44,176 nucleotides of DNA from JASSUD01 sp031963225 (lineage in GTDB: Bacteria; Pseudomonadota; Gammaproteobacteria; Burkholderiales; Burkholderiaceae): NCBI GenBank assembly GCA_031963225.1, contig JASSUD010000014.1, forward strand, positions 1-44,176, read 5' to 3'. Both the position numbers and the translations under genes were made by a program. Within the stretch, counting starts at the first letter, position 1. Each line of letters opens with the position of its first letter. The notes under the pieces are model-generated. The model had not been told where the DNA came from and searched no databases. It saw only the letters and a list, made by a program, of their open reading frames with translations. Positions 38,020-44,176 of the stretch are shown in pieces.

Positions 38020-38674
38020 CGTTAAAGAGATTTTTTATACTCTGCAAGGCGAAGGAATCAATGCAGGGCGTGCCGCTGTATTTTGCCGTTTTAGTGGTTG
38101 CAATTTATGGTCCGGGCGAGCACAAGACCGGACAAAAGCCGCGTGTACCTTTTGTGATACCGATTTTGTAGGAACGGATGGGTTGAACGGGGGGAAATAC
38201 ACTGCATCCTCCCTCGCTCAAAAAATTGCCTCACTATGGCCCGCTACGCCTTCCGGCAATAACGGATCTCGGTTAGTGGTTTGCACAGGGGGAGAGCCTT
38301 TATTGCAACTCGATGCTCCTCTTATAGAGGCACTACACGCGCAGCAGTTTGAGATTGCAATCGAGACCAATGGTACCTTACCCGTACCTGCTGGAATTGA
38401 TTGGGTTTGTGTTAGCCCTAAAGCCGGCAATCCCCTGGTTGTATCTAAAGGCAATGAATTAAAAGTGGTGGTTCCGCAAGCACAAGCCTCTTTAAAAGAG
38501 TACGAGGCGCTTGAATTCGACCATTTTTTAGTTCAGCCTATGGCTCCTCTGAGTGGTTTTATGCCCAATGAACCGAACGCACGATCTGCAATTGATTTTG
38601 CAATTGCATGGTGTAAAGATCATCCTCGCTGGCGGCTGTCTTTGCAGACACATAAATATTTGAATATTCCGTAG
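38012..38674 (+). CDS. queE: 7-carboxy-7-deazaguanine synthase, CX14CX2C type
   Basis: This radical SAM enzyme forms CDG from 6-carboxytetrahydropterin. The cluster cysteines lie in FSGCNLWSGRAQD...CTFCDTDF with spacing CX14CX2C, the non-canonical motif described for Burkholderia QueE. KEIFYTLQGEG at the start, VCTGGEPLLQ, IETNGT and VSPKAG are further family motifs. I chose ATG 38012 (220 residues). A GTG 9 bp earlier is the longest frame. It overlaps queC by 8 bp, so coupled translation is expected. Confidence 0.95.
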   Translation: MYSVKEIFYTLQGEGINAGRAAVFCRFSGCNLWSGRAQDRTKAACTFCDTDFVGTDGLNGGKYTASSLAQKIASLWPATPSGNNGSRLVVCTGGEPLLQLDAPLIEALHAQQFEIAIETNGTLPVPAGIDWVCVSPKAGNPLVVSKGNELKVVVPQAQASLKEYEALEFDHFLVQPMAPLSGFMPNEPNARSAIDFAIAWCKDHPRWRLSLQTHKYLNIP

Positions 38675-38736
38675 GGCATGTCCTAGGGTGTGTCTTCAAA
38701 ACTTTCTTTCTCTGACTCTTACCTCTTTTAAATGCT

Positions 38737-39183
38737 GTGCTGACCATTACCCGCAAACTTGAATTCGATGCAGGGCATCGCATCCCCGACCATCGCAGCA
38801 TGTGTCGCAATGTGCATGGACATCGGTATGTGCTTGAAATCACCCTGATGGGCACACCGATAAAGACTCCCGGCGCTTCTGACCGGGGCATGGTGATGGA
38901 TTTCGCACAAGTCAAAACGCTTGCTCTCGAACATTTGGTTAACCTGTGGGATCACGCGTTTCTGGTATACCAAGGCGATCAGCCCATGCGCGCGTTTCTC
39001 GACTCCTTGCCCGACCATAAAACCGTTGTCTTAGAGTGCATTCCTACCGCTGAAAATTTAGCGAGCTTAGCTTTTAATACCTTGTCTCCACTCTATGCAG
39101 CCCATTATGGGACGCACCTCAAACTGAGTCGGGTACGGTTATATGAAACGCCCAATTGCTGGGCAGAAATCAACGCTGTCTGA
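38737..39183 (+). CDS. queD: 6-carboxy-5,6,7,8-tetrahydropterin synthase
   Basis: This is the first committed enzyme of the pathway, acting on dihydroneopterin triphosphate. The zinc histidines are in FDAGHRIPDH and CRNVHGHRYVLEI, with the catalytic Cys four residues before HGH. MVMDFAQVK, WDHAFLVY, PTAENLA and RLYETPNCWAEI complete the family pattern. At 148 residues it is slightly longer than E. coli QueD (121). The start is GTG 38737. It completes queC-queE-queD. No queF or queA is in view. Confidence 0.95.
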   Translation: MLTITRKLEFDAGHRIPDHRSMCRNVHGHRYVLEITLMGTPIKTPGASDRGMVMDFAQVKTLALEHLVNLWDHAFLVYQGDQPMRAFLDSLPDHKTVVLECIPTAENLASLAFNTLSPLYAAHYGTHLKLSRVRLYETPNCWAEINAV

Positions 39184-39221
39184 CTATTTTATAGGCAGGT
39201 CTTAAAAAGCCCGTGGTTAGC

Positions 39222-39254
39222 ATGTTGGGGTTTCTTCGTCACCACCAACCTACC
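39222..39254 (+). repeat. Single REP unit
   Basis: Plus orientation, loop variant TTTCTTCGTC, between the queD and PCuAC stop codons. It could mark or shape the 3' ends of both convergent transcripts. Confidence 0.85.
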
Positions 39255-39287
39255 GCATCGAGCCTAGCTACGGGCTTTGAAAGAGAT

Positions 39288-39782
39288 CTAATGTGCGCCT
39301 GTGGCTTTACGCACAGGCATAACCACTTTCAATGTTTGACCACTTGAAAAAGTTAGAAACAATGTCACTTGATTACCAGGCACTACTTTTTGCTTTGGGT
39401 GTAGCAGCATAAGATGGTATCCCCCTGGGGCTAGTGCAACTTGACTATGCGCTGGGAGCGGGAGCGCTTCTATTTTTCTCATACGGCTCACCCCACCTTC
39501 ATTCAGGCTTTCGTGTATGGCAACACGCCCATAGTATTTAAGGCTAGAAGCAGAAACCAGGTCTACAAGCGCTGGACTGGAGTTATTCAGCGTCATATAG
39601 CCAGCAGCCATGCCATTTGGGAGTAAGCGCACCCATGCCGATCCTTCGATGACTGTCACCCTACCTTCTACGGGGTCTGATACAGCCAACTGGGCATGTG
39701 CTTGCATACCCGCAAGCAAAAGCACGGCTGACATCAAGCAGCGCGTTACATTTGCAAAAATACAGCCTTTAATTTTCTTCAT
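39288..39782 (-). CDS. PCuAC-type periplasmic copper chaperone
   Basis: This 164-residue secreted protein delivers copper to the CuA site of cytochrome oxidase. The start at ATG 39782 (AGGA upstream) gives a signal peptide ending MSAVLLLAGMQAHA. The copper site fits H-X10-M-X21-H-X-M exactly: HESLNEGGVSRM, then 21 residues, then HLM. The frame overlaps the stop of the preceding sco gene by 14 bp. The longest frame begins 57 bp earlier and is not needed. Its partner Sco protein is encoded directly upstream. Confidence 0.93.
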   Translation of the reverse strand: MKKIKGCIFANVTRCLMSAVLLLAGMQAHAQLAVSDPVEGRVTVIEGSAWVRLLPNGMAAGYMTLNNSSPALVDLVSASSLKYYGRVAIHESLNEGGVSRMRKIEALPLPAHSQVALAPGGYHLMLLHPKQKVVPGNQVTLFLTFSSGQTLKVVMPVRKATGAH

Positions 39783-40449
39783 GGTACGGAGTCCTGGAGA
39801 GTTGGCGCACATCGTGCGCAATTTTAATAGCAGAATCACTAGAGGTTGCCATTAACCGTGCTCGGCCTGCTTTATCGAAAATATACACAGCAGAACTGTG
39901 CATCACCTCATACTGATTATCACTATCTGGTTTACTTGCTTCATAAGCCACTCTATAGCGCTTTGCAAGTGCCTCAATCTGCGCATGGGAACCTGTTAAT
40001 CCAACAATATGCTTGGGATCAAATGCATGCACATAGTCATGCAATTGGTTGGGACGATCACGGGCAGGATCAACGGAAATAAACAAAATACGCACATCTT
40101 CCGCATCTTGCACCCCCAATAGCGTAATGGCTTGCATTAAACGCGACAGTGTTTCTGGGCACACATCTGGGCAATAGGTATAACCAAAATAAACTAACGC
40201 CACTTTACCGCGGTAATTTTTCTCAGTAACTTTAATGTCTTGGTCTGAGGTTAAAGAAAAACCAAGGTCTGGTAGGTGGCCCTGTACTTGGGTCAATTCC
40301 CAGCTATATTGACTATCCGAGGAACGCTTGCATGCCACCATAGTCAAGGTTGCACTACATAAAAAAGCTACTGCGATACAACGAAAAATACTTACCAAAG
40401 TGCGTGTTAAGCCAAAAGGAGTGGAAGGAATCCAACGTGCATAAGTCAT
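39769..40449 (-). CDS. SCO1/SenC-family copper metallochaperone
   Basis: This 226-residue thioredoxin-fold protein assists assembly of the CuA centre. An N-terminal hydrophobic segment (IAVAFLCSATLTMVAC) ends in a possible lipobox, so it may be a lipoprotein facing the periplasm. The copper ligands are the CPDVC cysteines in FGYTYCPDVCPETL and the His in VMHSSAVYIFD. VDPARDRP is the usual downstream motif. It is followed and overlapped by the PCuAC gene, which is a common functional pairing. Confidence 0.94.
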   Translation of the reverse strand: MTYARWIPSTPFGLTRTLVSIFRCIAVAFLCSATLTMVACKRSSDSQYSWELTQVQGHLPDLGFSLTSDQDIKVTEKNYRGKVALVYFGYTYCPDVCPETLSRLMQAITLLGVQDAEDVRILFISVDPARDRPNQLHDYVHAFDPKHIVGLTGSHAQIEALAKRYRVAYEASKPDSDNQYEVMHSSAVYIFDKAGRARLMATSSDSAIKIAHDVRQLSRTPYHEEN

Positions 40450-40596
40450 GTCATCGTCGCCTTGTGAGAGTAATAAGAATACCTTGCCAATGAAAGTCGG
40501 CGTTTTATAACATGCGATTCATCTAATTTGAGTGCTTTCCGGGTGAAAAGGGTATCTAAAATCGAGTTATTTTTGCCCAACAAGGAATGCTCTTCT

Positions 40597-40932
40597 GTGA
40601 AACCTACTGCGACTTATATGGCTTCAGCCTTTATTCCCCCTGCCGTAGCGGGACTCGCCTATGGCCTAGTTAAATGTCTAAGGGACCGTGCGCGCTCCAA
40701 TCTCAGCGACAACGCGCCAGATTTAGAAGCACCTGCTCTCGTTAACCGTGGGCATAGCGGGTTATCTTTTCATATCAATGGCTACCGCCCCACCACGGTC
40801 ACGATCAATAATGTGACCTATGTGCAGGCTGGATGCGTAATAGAAAATCCTGCAGTAAGCTGCCCTATTCTGAGCGCTACGGCCAGCACACCCAAAAACT
40901 ATCAAACCTTTCCTCAGGCTGCTATTGCCTAA
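40597..40932 (+). CDS. Unrecognised 111-residue protein
   Basis: I propose GTG 40597 as start, with AAGGA about 12 bases upstream. The open frame reaches back to TTG 40528, and ATG 40618 is another option. A short hydrophobic stretch near the N-terminus (AFIPPAVAGLAYGLV) is followed by a basic CLRDRARS and a C-terminal part with SFHINGYRPTTVTINNVTYV. The latter looks like beta strands. No family recognised. It could be a small membrane-anchored or secreted protein. It is divergent from the sco gene and followed by REPs. Confidence 0.45.
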   Translation: MKPTATYMASAFIPPAVAGLAYGLVKCLRDRARSNLSDNAPDLEAPALVNRGHSGLSFHINGYRPTTVTINNVTYVQAGCVIENPAVSCPILSATASTPKNYQTFPQAAIA

Positions 40933-40934
40933 TT

Positions 40935-41112
40935 AAAACCTGCATATGCATGCCAAAAGCGATGATTAGAAGTCGGTGGCATGCATGTTGGGGAACGTTG
41001 CTCACCACCAACCTACCGCCCTGAAACCTGCATGCGCATATTAAAAGCGATGGTTACCATTTCGAAGCCGGTGGTATGCATGTTGGGGTTCCTTCGTCAC
41101 CACCAACCTACC
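40935..41112 (+). repeat. Two tandem REP units in the same orientation
   Basis: Units at 40985-41017 (loop GAACGTTGCTC) and 41080-41112 (loop TCCTTCGTC), each preceded by an AACCTGCAT(A/G)(T/C)GCAT module with AAAGCGATG. Unlike the other pairs these are direct repeats. 41113-41252 holds only AT-rich DNA with a distant AAGGGGGA/TCCCCCTT complement and no gene. Confidence 0.85.
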
Positions 41113-41252
41113 CATACCTTACGTGCGAAGCAGAATATTTGAAGGGGGATTACAGAATCTGAAGCTCATTTTTTCTCGTGCTTCGCTCTACTATTGAGCA
41201 TTCTCTATAAATGGCTTGCCCAACTCCCCCTTTTACAATTTAAGAATACTGC

Positions 41253-42494
41253 ATGACTTCCACACGCCATTGCCAACTTTTTTCTTCCATTCAGAACGCC
41301 GTCACCAGTTTATGGAGAAATACAGGCACGTCTCAATCCCCTTCTAGCGCTCCCTTAGAGTCTACTACCAGTGCTTCATCCATTCATAGGGATGCTTTTT
41401 CTCTACGACGTTCAATGTCTTCAAGCAGAAGTACTGCGGCATCTTCTGTGCAAACAGCTTTGTATGCTTATCCAAAGTCGTCTGCTATGTATTTTCATTC
41501 CAATCACAGCAGGACTTTTTCAGCAACCAGCACTGAATCCTTAAATATACATGGAGAAAAGTCATCTTACTCTCCAGGTAGGATGCAGCGAAATAACCAT
41601 GGCTATCCCACTCCAGAGTCGTCTGTCACCTACGCGCATTCCAACCACAGCAAGTCTTTCTCTATAAATAGTGTGCAGTCTTTTGGACAGCGTAGTGAAG
41701 CATCTTCTCATGCGGCACACCGAGCGCAAAACGAGGCATATACCTACATGCCCCTGCAAGAACCGGCGCCCACTCATCAACGAACACGCAGCAAACCCTT
41801 TAAACTGACTATTAATACGACAGACCTTCAGCATATATTAGAAAAATGCCGTTCACCCAAAAGCACTAAATCGCAGAAAGACCCCGAGCAATTTTGGCCA
41901 GGGAGCAAACCTTGCTCCAAGTCTACGTCTATGGGTAAGAATAAGGGAAATTTATCGCCAACTAGCATGACTAGCCGAAGCAGTAGTAGCTCGTATAATC
42001 TGTATACGCCAGCTTACCCACCTTCGGCATATAGTGAATCTCGTCACGATATCTATACTATTGATGAAGCGCTATCACCAACTTATTCCAATAAGGTCAA
42101 TAACGATAGTCTGGTTAAAATCGTCTCTACAGATCCTGTAAAGCAAATGCAGTACTCTGTTTCAAAGCAGGTTATTGTAAATCCACAACAGCCCATTGAG
42201 CGCCCAGTATCTGCACTTACCCAAGGTAGAATAAGCGTTTTAGACTTTTACACACCTTTTCTTAATACATTCGAAGATATAACGGAGCTTCCTGCCATTC
42301 CTCCACGCAAGGGGTCTTTGACAAGTAATCTAACAGATATCTCTAAGCAGATTCCTGCTATTGCAAAAAGATCTTCTGAAGGAAGTCTTTCATTAGATTC
42401 AATACTTAACCAAGAAATCGAAGCGCTTGAAAAACAGCTTTGCGATAGGCAGGACTTTGCTGCCACCATGCAACGCGCTATAAATATGGCCTAA
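41253..42494 (+). CDS. Unrecognised Ser/Tyr-rich 413-residue protein; candidate effector
   Basis: A protein very rich in Ser, Thr, Tyr, Asn and Pro, with no signal peptide or membrane segment. Two related blocks stand in tandem near residues 74-110 and 119-155: YPKSSAMYFHSNHSRTFSAT and YPTPESSVTYAHSNHSKSFS. Short folded parts may exist near 187-205 (FKLTINTTDLQHILEKC) and at the C-terminal helix (SILNQEIEALEKQLCDRQDF). The Ser-rich N-terminus (SSAPLESTTSASSIH) would suit type III export. No family recognised. A strong terminator follows its stop. Confidence 0.6.
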   Translation: MTSTRHCQLFSSIQNAVTSLWRNTGTSQSPSSAPLESTTSASSIHRDAFSLRRSMSSSRSTAASSVQTALYAYPKSSAMYFHSNHSRTFSATSTESLNIHGEKSSYSPGRMQRNNHGYPTPESSVTYAHSNHSKSFSINSVQSFGQRSEASSHAAHRAQNEAYTYMPLQEPAPTHQRTRSKPFKLTINTTDLQHILEKCRSPKSTKSQKDPEQFWPGSKPCSKSTSMGKNKGNLSPTSMTSRSSSSSYNLYTPAYPPSAYSESRHDIYTIDEALSPTYSNKVNNDSLVKIVSTDPVKQMQYSVSKQVIVNPQQPIERPVSALTQGRISVLDFYTPFLNTFEDITELPAIPPRKGSLTSNLTDISKQIPAIAKRSSEGSLSLDSILNQEIEALEKQLCDRQDFAATMQRAINMA

Positions 42495-42526
42495 GCATTT
42501 TTTCAAAGCCTCAAAGACTCTATTGA

Positions 42527-42578
42527 AGGTTAAAACCCGCGCTATTTTCAAATGCGTACGGGTTTTAACCTTTTTTTG
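42527..42578. terminator. Strong rho-independent terminator
   Basis: AGGTTAAAACCCG (42527-42539) pairs with CGGGTTTTAACCT (42559-42571) over 13 bp, 19-base loop, followed by a T run on the plus strand. It separates the Ser-rich gene from convergent sdaA and may serve both. Confidence 0.9.
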
Positions 42579-42588
42579 TCAGAGACAA

Positions 42589-44019
42589 TTAGCATTCAAC
42601 GATATTGACCGCCAACCCTCCTCTGGAAGTCTCTTTATATTTAGTTTTCATATCCGCCCCGGTCTCACGCATGGTTTTAATCACCGAATCCAGCGAGATG
42701 CGATGGGTACCATCGCCCTGCAGAGCGATACGGGCTGCATTCAATGCTTTTACTGCACCCATTGCATTACGCTCAATACAGGGGATTTGGACCATGCCTC
42801 CAACAGGATCACAGGTCAGGCCTAAATTGTGTTCCATACCAATTTCAGCGGCATTTTCAATCTGTTCTGCTGTGCCACCTAATACCGCAGCTAGCCCGCC
42901 TGCAGCCATAGAACACGCTACTCCGACTTCGCCTTGACACCCAACCTCTGCTCCCGAGATGGATGCATTCAGTTTATAAAGAATGCCGATAGCACCCGCG
43001 GTTAAAAGAAAATCTTGTATTCCCTGTACATTCGCGCCCGGAATAAAGCGCTGGTAGTAGTGCAATACAGCGGGCACGATGCCGGCAGCGCCATTGGTTG
43101 GCGCAGTTACTACGCGTGCACCTGCTGCATTTTCTTCATTGACGGCCATGGCATACACGTTAAGCCAATCCATACTCTGTAACGAGTCTGGTACCAACTG
43201 GCGCGCTTGCGTGGAATCTGTATTTTTAATATCGCCAAGAGAGGCCCTGTTTGCGCAGAGAGCTTGGTATAGCTGAGGGGCTCGCCGTTTAACATTAAAC
43301 CCTCCGGGCAGCACGTTTTGAGCGTCTGGATTATCGATTCCACAACCTCGTTTTACGCAGGTTTGCATCACTTCCCAAATATGCAATAAACCTGCTTGCA
43401 CGGCGGATTCAGAGCGCCAAACACACTCATTTTTCATCATCAATTGCGCAATGGATAGGCCTGATGCATTGCATAATTGCAATAATTGTCGTGCGCTCGT
43501 AAAAGCGTAGGGCGCCTCTGCATAAGTACTTAATAGTTTGTCATTTGAAGCCCCTGCGCTAACGACAAACCCCCCTCCTACTGAGAAGTAAGTCATCTCC
43601 TTCAAAAGCATCCCTTGCGCATCCATAGCTTGGAAAGTCAATGCATTAGGGTGCCCTGGTAGGGTTTTTCTAGAAAAAACAAGCTGTGTCTTTGGAGTAA
43701 AAGGCACTGCATGATAGCCCAGCAATTGAAGGATTCCCGTCTTTCCTATAGCGTTGAGTATCGCTGGAATAGTTGAAGGTTCAATCGTATCTGGAGCTTC
43801 TCCTGATAGCCCAAGGAGCACGCCTCGATCTGTACCATGCCCTCGTCCAGTAGCGCTTAGCGACCCGAAAAGCTCAATACGCACAGAGGCGGTATTTTGT
43901 AGCAAGTTTTCTTGCTCCAAACTCTGTGCGAATAGCAATGCAGCGCGCATTGGCCCTACCGTATGTGAGCTGGATGGGCCAATGCCTATTTTAAAAAGAT
44001 CAAAAACACTCACTGCCAT
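42589..44019 (-). CDS. sdaA: L-serine ammonia-lyase (L-serine dehydratase)
   Basis: This iron-sulfur enzyme converts L-serine to pyruvate and ammonia. The single chain of 476 residues carries the beta domain (SVFDLFKIGIGPSSSHTVGP, GTGKGHGTD-type motif here SATGRGHGTDRG) and the alpha domain with APTNGAAGIVPAVLHYY. The cluster cysteines are expected in CQGEVGVACSMAAGG, LTCDPVGG and IPCIERNAMG, all present. AAAGGAA precedes the ATG at 44019. Confidence 0.96.
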   Translation of the reverse strand: MAVSVFDLFKIGIGPSSSHTVGPMRAALLFAQSLEQENLLQNTASVRIELFGSLSATGRGHGTDRGVLLGLSGEAPDTIEPSTIPAILNAIGKTGILQLLGYHAVPFTPKTQLVFSRKTLPGHPNALTFQAMDAQGMLLKEMTYFSVGGGFVVSAGASNDKLLSTYAEAPYAFTSARQLLQLCNASGLSIAQLMMKNECVWRSESAVQAGLLHIWEVMQTCVKRGCGIDNPDAQNVLPGGFNVKRRAPQLYQALCANRASLGDIKNTDSTQARQLVPDSLQSMDWLNVYAMAVNEENAAGARVVTAPTNGAAGIVPAVLHYYQRFIPGANVQGIQDFLLTAGAIGILYKLNASISGAEVGCQGEVGVACSMAAGGLAAVLGGTAEQIENAAEIGMEHNLGLTCDPVGGMVQIPCIERNAMGAVKALNAARIALQGDGTHRISLDSVIKTMRETGADMKTKYKETSRGGLAVNIVEC

Positions 44020-44064
44020 ATTGTTTCCTTTAGGGCGTTTTACGCTTTTTTGGCTTTGGTTTTA

Positions 44065-44121
44065 TGCAGGGATTCAAGAAGGCGGTGGTATGCATGTTGG
44101 GGTTCGTACCTCACCACCAAC
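44065..44121 (+). repeat. REP unit broken by an insertion element
   Basis: REP at 44094-44121 with the loop TCGTACCTC and the left-flank module ATGCAGGGATTCAAGAAGGC. It stops at CACCACCAAC, the sequence duplicated around the related 15787 element. Confidence 0.85.
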
Positions 44122-44176
44122 CAATGGCATTCGGTTAGTATAGTAAGATAATTATATTTCACTAATTATCTAAAGG
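44122..44176 (+). mobile_element. End of an insertion element related to the 144-bp miniature
   Basis: Starts CAATGGCATTCGGTTAGTAT and matches the left 54 bp of the 15787-15930 element with few differences, up to CTAATTATCTAAAGG at the window edge. It sits at the identical base of a REP unit. Whether it is a full insertion sequence or another miniature cannot be seen. Confidence 0.75.

Overview
The window reads as a chromosomal segment of a beta-proteobacterium of the Burkholderiaceae type, probably a host-associated one with much intergenic repeat DNA. The grounds are the housekeeping order spoT-rpoZ-gmk // rph-rdgB-hemW, a QueE with the CX14CX2C cluster known from Burkholderia, an intact 16S-Ile-Ala-23S-5S operon, and many insertion sequences and eukaryote-interaction genes. 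Fungal endosymbionts such as Mycoavidus or Glomeribacter fit this picture, but naming the genus is inference.

Layout. 1-363: 5' end of an IS4-like transposase interrupting a REP repeat. 448-11991: housekeeping genes (CorC-like transporter, spoT, rpoZ, gmk, rph, rdgB, hemW, a DUF1275 membrane protein, carbonic anhydrase, pepP). 12220-15506: two effector-like genes, one with ankyrin repeats and a possible F-box, one with no recognised family. 15759-17903: REP repeats, a 144-bp miniature element and a complete IS3-family element. 17978-23348: rRNA operon on the minus strand with a good promoter. 23510-24590: a small orphan gene between two copies of a terminator-REP module. 24701-37224 (minus): a virulence block made of a hybrid sensor kinase followed by genes matching SPI-2/LEE type III secretion in the order SseA, SseB, SscA, SseC, SseD, SsaD, SsaE, SsaB, SsaC. 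37279-39183: queC-queE-queD (queuosine precursor). 39288-40449: Sco and PCuAC copper chaperones. 40597-42494: two orphan proteins. 42589-44019: sdaA. 44065-44176: another REP broken by the end of an insertion element.

How the parts work together. The type III block supplies the secretin, the inner-ring protein, the small cochaperone, a possible SpiC-like gatekeeper, the translocon (filament, two pore proteins) and their chaperones. The adjacent kinase is a plausible regulator in the manner of SsrA. The ATPase, export gate, SctJ, needle and response regulator are not here, so the system must be split across the genome if it works. Several orphan genes nearby (ankyrin/F-box, Ser-rich, low-complexity N-termini) are candidate substrates.

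The most distinctive non-coding feature is a family of about 24 REP units with a GTAG foot and an imperfect hairpin. They occur singly and as inverted pairs, and they serve as landing sites for at least four IS4-like or miniature elements with 10-11 bp target duplications.
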